Source: Mugil cephalus
Lineage: Eukaryota > Chordata > Actinopteri > Mugiliformes > Mugilidae
NCBI RefSeq assembly: GCF_022458985.1
Contig: NC_061781.1
Coordinates: 8,047,501 to 8,111,500 of the forward strand
DNA length: 64,000 nt
Direction: 5' to 3'
Below are positions 34,490 to 48,000 of the stretch, piece after piece (position 1 is the stretch's first letter; every line of letters begins with the position of its first letter). The notes under the pieces were generated by a model that had not been told where the DNA came from, ran no database searches, and saw only the letters and a list, made by a program, of their open reading frames with translations. The position numbers and the translations under genes were made by a program.

Positions 34490-34935
34490 CTGAAACATGC
34501 AACAACAGAAGAAAGCGGCCTAGTCCGATGAATCACATTTTCTCAAACATCGCATGTATTGTCATGTGTATGCGTCACTCACCTGGAGAGGAAACGCCAA
34601 CAGGATGCACTACGGGAAGGCAAGCTGGTAGCTGGGAGTGTGGCGCACTGACCAATGTATTCCTTAATCAGCCTGCAAGGCTGCAACACCACTTCAGGAA
34701 AGGTTTGAGAAACACAACAGTGTGTTTAAGGTGTTTTGACTTGGCTTCCAAATTCCCCAGATCTCAGGGCCAATCAAGCATTACTGAGATCTGCCGTAAA
34801 AAAAAAAATAGGCCTGATCCACGGAGAGCACCTAGTGACGGTCTGCTGCTAACATCTTGGTACTCAATGCTACAGGAGATTCAGAGATCTTGTGTCCATG
34901 CCTTAACTAGTACTGTTTCCAAATGGATACTTTTT
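34490..34935 (+). pseudogene. Second Tc1-like transposase relic
   Basis: Plus-strand strings such as GATGAATCACATTTTCTC, TCACCTGGAGAGGAAACGCC, CAACAGGATGCACTA, TTCCAAATTCCCCAGATCTC and CTGCTGCTAACATCTTGGTA follow the order of the C-terminal half of a common fish Tc1-like transposase (the last line up with its PPNSPDL region). The reading frame is broken and part of the middle is missing. It is a different subfamily from the copy at 18.1-19.7 kb. Its outer ends are not visible. Confidence 0.7.
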
Positions 34936-37559
34936 TGACAAAAAAAAAAAGTTGTAGTGGAAAACTATTAAATTGTAAATGCACTTTTAATTAAAACAGC
35001 ATGTAACTGTTTTTATAATGTTGATTAAAGTACATATTATGGACCGAGTTTCAGCAAATGTTTCTAGCTAGTTTTCTCACTTAGTGCCATGTTCAGCCAA
35101 ACCAGGTAGTTGTCTTCATTGGAAAAGTCAAACACTACCAAATTAAGCCATACCTGCCCTGCATGAAACACAGGCAGAGCCAAATGATTCTGTCAAGAGT
35201 TGTTAGTGACCAAAACAAGAACTAACATTGAGTGAAATTAGATTTACTGCTGTCAGATTTCCAGAAGCAGAATTAACACTGCGTTTGTTTTCAAGTTTAC
35301 CAACTTATACAATTCTGTGTCACTGCTGTGTTCATAACAGGTTGAATTGAATTGTCACTGAATCTATGATCTTTAGTTAAGTTTAAAAACAGCCGAGTAT
35401 CAACATGACGAGCCTCCAAACTGTCCCAGGGAAATTAACCATTTGGACTGTGTTATTTCTAATTCAATATAACAACAATAATTTGGGCAAGACCAGCACA
35501 GACCAGAGTAAACATGTTTTTCAAATGCGTCACATCCATTTGCGTGTAATGATAACATCGCCACTGAACTTCTGATTATTAGATTGGATTTGGCCAACTC
35601 ATGGTGTGTTGCTATTCCTGTACAATGTGGTTTTGGAAATCACACTCGCAGATGTGATTCCACCGTGTTAATAACATTTTGTTTCCAAAGTTTCCAAGAC
35701 TTTTGCCAGTTTCTCTTGGTAAAATGGGTTTTTTTGTAATTTTGTGTTTTTGCTTGTTTTGACTTCAACAAGCTGACACAAACTGTCAATACCACTTGGT
35801 TTATGGTTTATTTTGATTCAAGTAGTTTGAATGTGTATTGCATTTTAGGGACATATTGTTGCTTTAGGAACAGATACTTGATGACAAGAATACTTGTAAG
35901 ATTTGCACTCATTCTTCACTTCCTTCACCAAACACAACCCACACATGGAGACACACAGCCAGACTGACTGCTCAGAGTGATTCATCAGCATTACTGGCAC
36001 AACGGTAACTTTATTATAACAGATCTTATCTAAGTCTGCCCTGCTCACCATTTGAAAGCTCAGGGTATTTTTGCCCTTTCTTCTTCGGCCAACCTGTATC
36101 CAGAGGGCAGACATAGAGGGGACCAGCCAGATGGGTAACACAAACATGCACGCGCACGCACACACGATCAACATTTATACACTGCAGGCCACACACACGG
36201 CACCGTTGGAATTCACAAAAAGCAATTATACAAGTATAAAACGTGTTGAGGATGTACTACATCAACAGAAGCTTTGCCAGTATTCCTTGAAATCCAAACT
36301 CTGCATTTGAATGCAACTTATTATGAATGCAACAGCGAAGGCTGTTGTAGCGACGAAAGAAAAGTCTCCATCTTTTGGGATTTGGGGTCTCAGTCATAGA
36401 AAATATACAAATGTAATACAAAATACTGTCCCTGTGACTAATGCAGATTTTAGCATGTTCAATCAGTTAATGTGTATAAAGCTATAGCTGTGACTTGAGG
36501 CAATGTAAAGTTTAAGGCAGATCCGTTTCTTTGTATATAGCACCCTCTTGTGGATATTGATAAACTACCTGTTGCTAGTATTTACAAAAGGCATGGGCCG
36601 AGGAAGTGGAAGAAAGTAATGGCAGTTTTTTTTCCGGCAAAACGTGAATAATTAAATGTAAATAATTAAAAAATTTTCAGGCTGATGTCAGATTTTTGTC
36701 CGCAGGAAGTTGCACAAGATTTACTTTACTTGTTGCACTGAATAGCTAAATAAAATAGTGCATTTAAACAGTCAACATCTTAAATCTAAACACACTCTTG
36801 ACTCAAATGAAAACATAACGCTGTCTATTAATTTTCTATGTTGAACCCTTTACAGCATTATGTAGTATGTATACAGGCATTTTAAGGCTATGTTACAACA
36901 ACACAGTTTTTTGTTAATTAACGCACACTTTCTTAATGGACAATGTCCATCCATGACTTATGTGTATGGCACTAACCACCACAAACAATTCCTCACACAA
37001 CATACAAGAGAAACTGTATAATTGGTATAGTAGCGTTAATACAGCGGTATACCTTTGTAGGAAATGTTGTACTGCTCGATGGTGCTGTAAATTCAGAAGG
37101 TTTAACTTCAGAATTTAGTGTGTTCATGTGATCTTTAGAATTAAAATGCTTTAGATAAGATATTATTTACAAAACACGTGATCATTCCTCTGGCATGTGT
37201 TTTTCCTCACATGTCTCTATATTACACCTCTTGGGGAAAAAAGGGCAAAATGCAACAACTCACTACCATGTTTTACTGCAGACCTGGCGGCTTATTCGAA
37301 ATTTAAAGTTATAACGTGCAGCTTGATGAAAATCAAATGGCCATGGCAAATTCCCTCGCTCACTCTAGTTCTCGTTCCCCCCACATTTACCCCCATCCGG
37401 CGTGTCATGTGAGCAGGCTACATAACATGCAGCCAGCATGCAGTATATTATTTGACCACAGGGTGGCAGCACACGTAAACACATGGCATCTTACACAACC
37501 ACGTTACCAAACACTGAAGGGGAGTTCTGTAATACCAGCGTGTGTCAGACTTACATGAT

Positions 37560-37577
37560 CCTGTTGCCATACTGAAG
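37560..37577 (+). other. Candidate fastkd3 5' noncoding exon end
   Basis: The coding exon is preceded by a splice acceptor (TTTTTGACAG ending at 37851), so an upstream noncoding exon is expected. The best nearby donor is GAAG|GTACGT, with the exon ending at 37577. Its start is not visible. Confidence 0.4.
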
Positions 37578-37865
37578 GTACGTCGTCCATATGATCGCAA
37601 GGAAAGTTTGCTGAGCGCAAGGACTCAACTGCGGTGTCATTGTGCAACATACGTATGTATTACTCGGTTATTTCCATTCTAAGTGTAAAGTCTGATCAGT
37701 TTTCAGTTTATGTATCGTGTTGTGTTCGGGTTTCAAGTTAAAACCTAAAGAGTTGAAACTTTCAACTCTTCTATCAGTTAGGCAGCTTGTTTAATTGTGT
37801 GTAAAAGTAATAGGAAGTGACTGACGGGGACTTTTCTTGTGTTTTTGACAGGAAGCATAACAACC

Positions 37866-38720
37866 ATGAAGTCCCTCGTTTGTATCTCTTCGTCCGTCAG
37901 GGCCGCATGTCAGCATGCCTCGGCGTGTTTTACTCTTAATCGTGGCCTTATCCTTTGTAATTCGGTGGGCAGATGCCCGAATGCCAGCAAAACTATAGTT
38001 GTGCAACCGCGCGTAACCGGTATGCGCTGTATCCAAACAACGCGCGGCGCAGCGGTCCAGTTGGCGAGCGCTGGCCCTCTCCACACTCCCGTGCCCATGC
38101 CAGGAAAAAGACTGGATGAAGTGACCACGTACCACACTGGAACGCTACTGAAGCCAGCAAGAGCAGCCCCAAAAATCTCTCCCTACGCTCCGTATTCCAA
38201 CCCACGGAGCAATGCAGCTGCACGAGTCAACATCCAGTCTCTGTTTGATGAGGATGTTGTCCCCGAGCTGTGCTCCAGGCTGGCAGGCTACCCCAGCAAT
38301 GACAGGGCAGAGGGACTGGCCATTTTACTTGGCGCATGTGTGGAGGTTGGCTTGGAAGCCCACAGCCCCCCGGCCTTCAGACTGATGAATGAGTGTGTTG
38401 AGCTCCTGTCCAGCAGGGACGTCGGGGTGGCACAGCTCTGCCTCCTGGGTAAGGTGGCGTGCGCCCTGGAAGGTCCCCAGTCATGCGTGGTGAAAGAGGT
38501 CCTGGACTGTATCGATGTGGCTGTAGAGGAGGGCGGTGTCTCTCCCTGCGATGCTGCCACCGTCTACTCCCTGCTGACCCTGATTTACGAGCCAGACAAC
38601 CTGCAGCAGCGGCTGATTCTGTCTGCTTTACACAGACGCACACAAAGGCTGATCCACCGGCTGACGGCCAGTCAAGTCATTGACATTCTGCAGTCTCTGG
38701 TGAAGTTACAGCAGAGACAG
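37866..38720 (+). CDS. fastkd3: fastkd3 first coding exon: presequence and N-terminal half
   Basis: A single 855-nt exon encodes residues 1-285, starting MKSLVCISSSVRAACQHAS and ending at LQQRQ before GTACAG. An in-frame upstream ATG-like frame exists only inside the intron before the acceptor, so the start at 37866 is preferred. The long first exon holds the divergent N-terminal region; the conserved FAST/RAP part is split over the eight short exons that follow. Confidence 0.92.
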
Positions 38721-41700
38721 GTACAGCAGCTTCTTTTTTCAGCTTGAGCCTTAGCAATGTTTCGCAAGATTCACATCTTTATGTTAAATGTTGCAAGATG
38801 ATATAACACTAATATTCTGTTTCACAGGCTATTTTGTTGGTGTTGAGGCTCAGTCACAGGGCATCACGGGTCTTCAAAGCTTTAAGCGATGATGAAATCA
38901 TTAAGTTACTCTCTGCCCTAATGACTTTGGGACAGCATGACAATGAGCTCCTGGCTGCTATGGAGAAATACCTGCCAGGTATGGTCCATCTGTCTTACAT
39001 CATCAGAGGTGTTGACACTGCAAACATCTTTGTTCTGTGGTAATTGAACAAAATCAACAACTAAGGACGGGAAAACGGAATCGTGAAGTTGTGTTTTGTG
39101 TTTCAGCGAGGCTGGGCGAGTGCGATCCAGAGTTGAACAGCACCATCATGGAGTACTGTCTGCAAATGAGGTGTCGCTCCGAGCCAGTCTTTGAAGCCGT
39201 GGCTGAAAACTTTGCATTCAATGGAGAGAAGCACACTACCCTTCAGATAGCTAAACAGATAGTTGCCATGGGGAGACTCAACTACCTGCCGCAGGTGAGG
39301 CAGTTACTTGTCTCAGTCTCCTTAAAAACTCATCTTGAGCAGTAATGTTGCCGTCATTCATGCGCATTATCATCTTCCGTACGAAGTATTCATTTAAGTG
39401 AAGAGGTTAGCTAACTCTGGTTTTGCCAAGACTTAAAGAAATAGCAGTGGTATGCTATAACATGTTCTCTTCTGTCTTCTCTCTATTAATCCTCAGTGCT
39501 CCAGTCAGATGTTTAAAAAGTTGGAGAGCATTTTGTCAACGAGGTTTTCCGAATTTCAGCCTCGCTCGCTGATAGATATGTTGCACGCCTGCATCCACCT
39601 GGAACGCTTCCCGCTCAACTACATACATAAAATCTTCAGCCCTCACTTCCTACAGAAGATTCATGGTATGCGTGAGGCTTCTGTTGATGGCTGAGGGAGG
39701 GTTTTATCAGAGTTCATTCATCAGAAGTAACGAAACAGCTTCAGAAACAGTTTTCTTACTGTTGTTGTTGTCCTGTAAAATACACACACAGTAAAAGTAG
39801 TGCCTGTCCAAGTATTTGATAATTTATGTCTTGTATAATAAGCCACTCATTTACAGTCCTGTATGTAATACGTGGGCTATTAAATGTCTCTGATCTAAGC
39901 TGTATTTGTGTGCCCTGCAGCACAAAAGGAGCCGATGGACAAGAACACACTGGGACAACTGACACAGCTCCATCTCTCCACCACATTAGAGTGCAAACAC
40001 TACGGGGTGAGTGATACCCAGAAAATACGGTTTCATCAATTTGTAAATTGTGTCAGTTCTCTGAGCGACTTGAAATGAATTTATAGTAAGTAAAATTAAC
40101 TGGGTCACACAATGTTTCCCTCACCAGGGTCCAAAACTGCCCTTCTTCCCTTACCTGAAGAGGTTTTCCTCTATGGACCAAGCCTTTGAGACCCCTATGG
40201 AGAATCTGATGTACAAACAGGTCAAAGGGCCACTTATACAGCTGCTGGGGGGAAAACTGTTCTCCACCAGGACCTCAGCTCACATTGGATACACTATAGG
40301 TAAGCTACAAGCATATATATCATCGAAATATATGATAAGAACGGAGTGTGTGGCATCTTAATGTGCCACAAAACCAGGAGTTAAGCCTCTTAAAAGTAGA
40401 CGTTGGAGAAGGACGCACCCTCCTGGTCTAGACGTTGTAACTTCCGAACGTAGTCTGGTCTGCTCTGTAAAAATGGCATCCAAATGCTAGTCGGGTGTTT
40501 CTTTTTTGCCAATGAAATGTAGAAACAATTAACGTTGTTTCTACTTCCTACTTCACTTTTAACAATGGCGCCTGAAACCTTGGTCGAATTTTCGGCAAAC
40601 ACATGTCATACAAATGTTTGTACCTCGAATCTCCTTAGTTAACCTTTCCTCAATGCGTTGAGGAAAGCAGCTGGAAGTACTCAGTGGAAATACTCAACAA
40701 CAAGTGGACCAATCACAGCTCTTGTGCTCATTGCACAAAATTACATTTCTGGGGAGGTGTACATCAGTTAAGGTGCTAGGGTCTGTGTAAGGGTCTGGGT
40801 TGTTGCGATAGCTTCTGCATCAACTTAACGCAGATGTCTAAACCACCTGTTAGAGAGTTAAGGGACACAGTGTCTGTGTCCACCTTTCTTAGTTGTACTT
40901 TTAACCCACTGAGATATATAACGTGAAAGGACTTTGTGGTGTATCTCTCCAAAAGTGGTTCATCAAACCTTCATTTGTTTTGTTACACACCTTTGTTGCT
41001 CTTTCCCTTATGTCCAGATGTGGAGATATGCTTGGATGAGGATGGATTTGTTCTGCCTCTGTCTGAGTGGGAGCACATTAGCAAAAGGTAAGAACAGTCG
41101 TGAGCGTTGCCAGAGTCCTTTCGTCACACAAATAATGGGTGGAAAATGATGGATTTAAATATAGCTGCCTGGTTTGCAAATGTGCCATTTATATTTTGAA
41201 CCAATTCAAAATGGGGCATGCAGCATCATGGTGTATTCCTAACTAATTATTTAAACTTTTCTTCATGTCTTGCACACGCATAGAATTGCACTGTGTCTGG
41301 ATGGACAGAACCGTTTCTGCAGCAACACACATAACCTGCTGGGCAAGGAAGCCACTAAGAGGAGACATCTCCGCAGCATCGGCTATGAGGTGGTGCAGGT
41401 ATGTGTGACAAAGCTTATGAACGTCATCATAAAACTAGATATCAGACATGTTTGGGTATCTGCAAATTTAGATACTTTTCTGAGTAAACTGAGAACTACA
41501 CTGTGGTTTTATTTGTAGATGTGGGTTTTACATATACTCACTGATAAATCTCACCACTTATTTTGGATAATTATCCACATACTGTGATATGATGTATGAT
41601 GGATGTAGCTTTTTGTTCTTCTCTTTTTCATCGTGTGTTATATTTGTTGTCATCAAGGCATTAAATGCGATTAAACGTAGCTCAGAAATCAAATGCCCCT

Positions 41701-41885
41701 CTCATGTTTATGCACAGAATGTTTAGGATGTAATTATTTCTCCAGCTCCCATTAAGATATTCTCTCCCTCTAATTTTCAGATTCCTTATTTTGAATTTGA
41801 GAAGCTGAGAACTTCAAAGGAACAGGTCCAATATCTGCAAGACAAGATCTTTCCCACCATCACAAAGTTGAGTCATCAGTCTTAG
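37866..41885 (+). CDS. fastkd3: FAST kinase domain-containing protein 3, 9 coding exons
   Basis: Coding join: 37866-38720, 38828-38978, 39107-39294, 39497-39665, 39921-40006, 40128-40299, 41018-41087, 41284-41398, 41781-41885; 1911 nt, 636 residues (human FASTKD3 is about 662). All introns are GT..AG and all phases fit. The ATG has A at -3. Residues 1-40 or so are rich in Ser/Ala/Arg without acidic residues, fitting a mitochondrial presequence. The FAST-type helical repeats fill the middle, and a RAP domain (about residues 564-625) carries RIALCLDGQNRFCSN and LLGKEATKRRHL. The latter blocks and YTIDVEI-LDE-GFVLP match human FASTKD3 and not FASTKD1, 2 or 5 as I recall them. FASTK proteins bind mitochondrial transcripts; FASTKD3 affects several mRNAs and COX1 translation. 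It runs convergently with cfap65. In mammals FASTKD3 neighbours MTRR, which is absent here. Confidence 0.9.
41018..41885 (+). CDS. fastkd3: fastkd3 last three exons: RAP domain
   Basis: Exons 41018-41087, 41284-41398 and 41781-41885 encode DVEICLDEDGFVLPLSEW, RIALCLDGQNRFCSN, and the terminal IPYFEFEKL...KIF helix, ending at TAG 41883-41885. RAP is the putative RNA-binding, restriction-endonuclease-like fold of FASTK proteins. A candidate poly(A) signal AATAAA lies at 42936-42941. Confidence 0.92.
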
Positions 41886-43635
41886 TTACCTTAAAGGTTT
41901 AAATTTAAACCAAAGAGTGACAAAAGTGGGAGGACACTAATATTACTGTATGGTAATAGCTATTGGAGATAACTGTTGGCTTTTTTCTGTAGTCACATAA
42001 CCTTAACAATCTGCCTTATGTTCAGCGGAAAACTGATGGTTTCTGTCAAGGAAATAGAGAGAGAAACAAATGTTGTTAGGTCCTTATACAGATGTTTGGG
42101 CCTTGACTTAGAGTGCAGATTCTCAGATAATTGAAAGTATTCACATCCAAATTAGAGAAAAGGTGCAGGAATTAGACACATATTAATACATGGTCCCATA
42201 TACTCCAAAGTGTTGATTGAACGTAAATATTTGAGAGTAAATCATTCATGATCATCAATCAATCCCAGCAACAGTTTCCAAATATCAATATATAAATAAC
42301 ACCTTCAGACCTTTTACGTGTTTCACTGATGAAGACATAGTGATGGACTATACCACACATGATCACGAAACAGCATTTGAGACAAACGTCCATCACTTTT
42401 TAGCCGTCAAAAATAACAGACTGTATAAAAAAATGTTTGTAATTCCAACATTTTCCTCCATTTCGGATGTAAATACCCTGACACTTAAAGCATGAGGGAG
42501 TCTCCACTTTAACTGTAACTGTAACTTGAATATGTTTTTTTATAAAAAGTTAAAAGAACAAAAAACGTCTCAGTGTCGAAATAGACCTAACTGAATCTAA
42601 TTTTTGTGCAATAAGATTCTTTTTATCTTGAAGCTGCTGCTGAGGGGTAGTTGAAAAGTATTTTTCCTATTTATAATTATGATAGTTTTCCATACTGCTG
42701 TTAATTCATTAAGTTGTCTCATTAAGTTGAAATGAGTGACTGATTCATTTAAGCACAAAATATGTAATAATATGTAGATATTATCAAGTGGAATAGAAGT
42801 GGTATGTATTGAATGTCCTTGCTTTATGCCATAGCATTTGTGTTTTGGGATAGGAAAAAGTATGTTGCCTCACTGACCCAAAAAAGAAAATGTTTAAAGG
42901 TGTATGTAACATACAATATGTTTTTAATTTATGAAAATAAAAGACTTAAGAGCTTCACAGTATCTGAAGGACTGGTGGTTGTTTCAAAACAGAAAATACT
43001 AAGAACAGCTGACAATAGGCAGCATCTAATTCATAACAGACATAATGGTACTGTAAAAAAAAAAAAAAACATCCCCAGATGCACCCTTACTATTACTATA
43101 TATATTATTATTGCTCGATCAAACATAGAAACACTGTGAAAAGATGCAATATGTGGCGAGAGTTGAGCAAGTAAAAAATAGATCTGATGATAAAATTATA
43201 ACATACATGTTATTTTAATGGTTGAAGTACTATTAGTTAAAACTCACGCTTTAAATAGTGAAAATTTCTTGCTTTTGTAGTCGCTGATGTTTACAATTCA
43301 CAATGACAGGATGTCAAAAATAGAATCTAGTATTTATTGCCAGGTTGTGATGTTGCCGCATTTATCACATTTAAACCAACCAGTCGATGAAGCTTTTGAT
43401 TGTCAACACACAAGTGTTAAACTCTCCAGATCTTATGAGCTCAAATATCCTGTACTCACATTTTTATGGAGATGACTCTAAGGAATAAGTCGAAGAAACC
43501 AAACTAAAAATATGGATGGCACTGGGCAGAATACAGGACATATGTCGAGTTGAATAAGATAATGAGTTTTAATGAAAGCAGTACAGGGAGACAGACCTCT
43601 GGTTTCTTGGGTAGATGATGAGAGTTACTTGCTCT
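41886..43635. other. Convergent 3' region between fastkd3 and cfap65
   Basis: 1.75 kb, AT-rich and non-coding. The only clear plus-strand AATAAA is at 42936-42941 (fastkd3, about 1.05 kb after the stop). A minus-strand AATAAA lies at 43338-43333 (cfap65, about 300 nt after the stop). If both are used, the two 3' ends stop about 400 bp apart without overlapping. Confidence 0.6.
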
Positions 43636-45067
43636 TCAAGGCTTCTCCTCCCCGGCCATGGCGTTGGACGTCCTTCTGCTTCTAATGGAGTGGTAACAAA
43701 TGGCAAATGCATCATATAGAAGAAAAGTGTGAACAGTGAAAGGACTGCTAAGAGTGTGTGTGTATTGACCTGGTAGAAACCGGCGGCAGGATAATGGTGC
43801 GGGGGTGAGATGTAAGGACAAGCTCTCCTCTGACCGCTTCCATCATCAGGTTCTGGAGGGTGTTCATCAAAACATATTCACTCATGTCAGCAGGCACACG
43901 TGGTATAGGGGAAGAAGAAGACTTTGGGAGAGACGGGGGTTGGGAAGGTGTTTCTCTGGGCCGGTAGATGATTGGCTTAGAAGCCACAGTAACCAGGGAC
44001 TGGACAAAAGCTGAATCATCAAGGATGTCCCTGAAAGCACACGCCACATTTTAATGCATAATTCATTAGTACAGTGGGCTTAACTGTAAATAACCAACCA
44101 ATCATCCAAATGATGCAGATCAAAAAAACAAAATTTAATTAAATATGTCTGGAGGCTGGTGTTACCTTAGCATAGATGCGAATATGTGTACGAGGATGTC
44201 TTTCTCAGGGCCACGTGTTGGTGTCGGCAGCCGATCACGGTCGAGCGATGCGCTTGAACAGGTGGTTTGTGGCGGCTGGGTCTTAACCGACTGGAGGTAT
44301 CTGACAAAGGCAGCCGGGGGGAAAAATTAATGATTGTGGATTTAGTTTCTAAAGCAAGAATTACAACTAATAAATTGGAAACAAAAAAAAAATGTTTGTA
44401 AAGTTCATGTAAAGAGATTTTTAAATGAAGTTATGCATCTAAACTGTCAGGACGTTGTGTATTGTAAAAGACTTTACCTATTATGCCTACTAAACTGGTC
44501 AGGAAAGTGTGTTAGGTACTCCTGACGCCCATGGGAGTGTGCTGTAACCTCCAGATGCAGCAGAGCCGGTTGGGGGGGTACGGGGCGCTTCCGCACTCTT
44601 GTAGTTGCTCTCTGCGCCCGCCGCTCAGCTCTCGTTAATTTAGTACATATACTGCCCACTGTTTCACAGCTACTGCTGGCACAGATCGGAGGAAGAGTCT
44701 GAAGGGGAAAGAAGAAGTGAGACATAATGCAGTGAAAATAAAGTTGTCTTCTCCAAGATTCTATAGCATATCTCTAAACTAATACAATTACAGTGATCAT
44801 ACTTTATATTTTCTCAGTGGTGGCCCTTTTCTGGTAGGAGTTGCTAGAGGTTCCTGTGTGAGACAAAATTTTAATATGGTGACAAATATTTCTACAAATT
44901 CCCAAAATGTGAATTTGTGTCAGGATTCAGACCTTGTCTATCAACACCCTTTGACTCTGTGTAACATTTTTGTCTCTGACTACGAGTTCATCTTGCTGTG
45001 CATCTCTTTCTTCTTCCCAGCGCTGCAAAGCTTCATGATACAGAGTGAGTGCAGCTTCTCGAGTGAC
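43636..45067 (-). CDS. cfap65: cfap65 exons 29-34: coiled coil and C-terminal tail (residues about 1465-1746)
   Basis: Exon 29 encodes a charged helical segment (TLYHEALQRWEEERDAQQDE) of coiled-coil character. Exons 31-32 are basic and proline-rich with low conservation. Exon 33 carries the conserved tail LQNLMMEAVRGELVLTSHP. The last exon adds 14 residues before TGA at 43636-43638. The long Glu-rich block of the human protein is missing, which explains much of the shorter length. Confidence 0.92.
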
Positions 45068-48000
45068 CTGGAGAAGAGGGACACAAGTTGATTATAAGAA
45101 ATTCAATACAAATGTATATTGGACATTCACCGGGTCCCTTAATTCAGCTTTACACGTAAACCTGTGCTCTTGTAGTACCTGACAGACGAGGTCCAGCTGA
45201 TAAATGGTGGGGTAGTCAGTAGAAGTGAATGTGAGGACACAAAGGACGCACTCTCCTGGTCTAACATGGCCTCCCTCTGGGTGGATCTGCACCACCTAAA
45301 AAAGTACATATGTACACACACAGCTGGTGAGCAGTGATATTTAAATCTGAGCAATTGATCCATCCAGTAAATAGATAATAAGAAAAAGCATAAGGGAGAT
45401 CCATAAGCAACATTTGTAGTGTGCAGCAATCAAACAGAAGAACAGAATGGAGGATCTGTTTTCTTCCTGAAAACCAAACCAAACTGAGGCTGAGGCTACC
45501 TGTAAACCTTCCTGTACCTGTTGGTTGCCTGGCTGAGGCAAGTCCCATGTGTAGTGGACGGTGTCTGTGTAGGAAACATTGGTGAGGAAGAGGATTCTAG
45601 AAGATCGTGAGCACACTGGGATGTCGCCAAGACAGACACTGTCTTCAGACAGGAATAATACCTACATTTGTACACACAAACATACAAAAACTAGATGAAT
45701 ACATATAGCTTCAAACCTACACATACATAAAAAATATCCTTTTCTCCTCCTGTCTTGCAAGATGGCCGTACTTCATTTAATTTCAGTATTGTTTTCATCC
45801 AACCTGGTTCCATGGGGCTCTCACCTGTCCCGGGAAGGGCACCTTCTGATCACAGGGTCCAGAAACCTTACTACCACTCTGTGTGTTCAAGAAGCCCAGT
45901 GTCGGAGTATCAATCCCACATCCCTTAAACTTCACCAGTGTTGTGTCGCCATCCTGGATGTGGATAGGAACATCCACCTGGAGACACAATCGGGGGGAAA
46001 AGAATGTAAATCAAAAATTGGCATCTGATATTTAGGAACAGGTTGTGCAAATTAGCAAATTCTCAATCAAAAGAAAATCCATCAGTTCACTTTTATCAAT
46101 CTGTTGTTTATCCAAATTTCTATTGATTCAATGATTACAATAATAAGACAACAGTTAAATAACTCTGTGTCACGCAATATAAAGGCTGTGAAGGGACAAT
46201 GAGACGGCACATAGGGGATGCTGAGTATGGTGTGGTCCCTACGTGGTACGTCTTTGCCTCCAATGGGGAAAAGATCCATTCCAGCATGGCCGTCTTCCCA
46301 GGAAGAACTTCTCCGACTGGACTGAGGCAGCACAGCACTGGATGGTTAAAGTTGTCCACATGAAGCTGTGACAACACACCTGTGTCCACTTCATAATGGA
46401 CTGGTACTGCACCACCGTTGTGTAATTTATATACCTGCATAGCAAATACATATATGACAATCCCAGACTCAAGCTGTAAGCTAAGCAGACTGCTGTTTTA
46501 TGATATAAACAATCACAAACACATTTTTCACTGTGGAAAGCCCACGGATTTAATATTGGAAAAAAACCAACACGCACCTGCCTCGGAGGATTGCAGTCCC
46601 CAATAGTCACAGAGGTGAAGACATGTTGATAGGAGGCAAAGTGGAGATATGGTCTGTCTCTCTCCACTGTCAGCCCTTGTAAGCTCAGCTGCACGAAGGA
46701 ACATGCCACATGTAAACGAAGGCAATGGAAATTTACCCACAACAAATATAAGAAACAATATTGTAATAAGACTCACCAAGATTTCTCTGCCATGAGAGAG
46801 CTTGAACACAACAGGAAACCGATCTGTTCCAGCAAAATCATGTCTGTGAAGGACAAGGATGAGGTGATTCTTTCCTCACCTTATTAGCATGACTCATATA
46901 AGAGCTGCCTTCTGCAAACACATACATTGACAACAGTCTAATAATTTACTAATTACACAAAAGATAAGATTTTAGGCAACTTTAGACAAGACTATGTGCC
47001 ATATTTGTGGTGCAGTGTAATGATCCCTGACCTGTAGCTGAAATGCACTGCCCTCTTCTGGCCAGGGAGCAAAGTTCCAGACCGAGGGGAGACGCTGAAC
47101 AGTTGGTTCTCCTGAACCTGTCAATGAAATAAAATGTTTGTGTTCTACGTCTTTTTCTTACATGAATAGAAAATAACCTTAAACAACCTCCTAAATGATT
47201 TATAACAAACTGATATGTTAAAAACAACAGGATTTTAATGCTTTTTGATAAGAATCTGAGCTGACCTTCATCTGGTACAGATCAGTGCTGGTGAACTCTC
47301 CTGTCTCTGTCCAATACTCCAACTCTATCTGTTGATCCGCTGGAAACAAGAATGCCCTAATATTCAAGAAGCCAAAAATTAGTAGTTGAGCCATTAGTGG
47401 ATTAGCAGAATGTTAATTCAAACAATGTTTCTTGTCTACAAAGAGAATAATGGTGATTCAAAAGTTTACATACCAATCTACAGGGACAGAACCAGGGTTG
47501 TGAAACATTAGTACAATATTTGAGGGGTCTGAATTTAAGGGAGCCAAACTAAAGTTGAAATCCAACACGGCTTTAGTGAAGACTGAAGGACAGCTGCGCA
47601 GGCTAGAGACAGGAAAGAGAAGACATGGAAGCATACACTGTGAATTGTGGCATTTATTATTTAATAATGTCATCTTAAGTTGCAACAATGAATGAATGAA
47701 ACATAATTGCAATTCAATGCTGTAACTTCAAAATAAACAATCACACCACTGTTTAACTGTTTCTAATTGAGCCTCTTACCTGTGCCTGGTGGGGGTTCTA
47801 AAAGTCAATTCTGCAGGAGAGGGACTAGACAGCAAGAACTCATTGAGCCTGTGCAATGAGAAGAGCTTCCAAAGATGCACCTTGCTTAGCCTGCCCACAC
47901 TGCCACCACCACACGCATCAATCACCTGTAAGGTGGGAAACACACCCTTAACTCGCACTTCGCATAGTGCCTGAGGAGAGGACGACGCAGACCCTACACA

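Larger units (their letters stand above)
25478..37851. other. 12-kb intergenic region between divergent wnt6 and fastkd3
   Basis: No gene supported. The part nearest wnt6 (about 25.5-26.3 kb) is GC-richer and should hold the wnt6 5' UTR and promoter, but I cannot place a start site or TATA box. Further right are a TG tract (26571-26601), fish dispersed-repeat fragments (about 27520-28095), a (TAG)n plus hairpin (33489-33556), a diverged duplicated segment (about 31790-32010 and 33965-34250) and a Tc1-like relic (about 34490-34935). The remaining open frames lack splice context or coding character. Confidence 0.75.

Noticed and set aside
34468..34938. 156-codon plus-strand ORF
   Set aside because: Overlaps the broken Tc1-like relic but in a frame that does not give transposase; treated as pseudogene.
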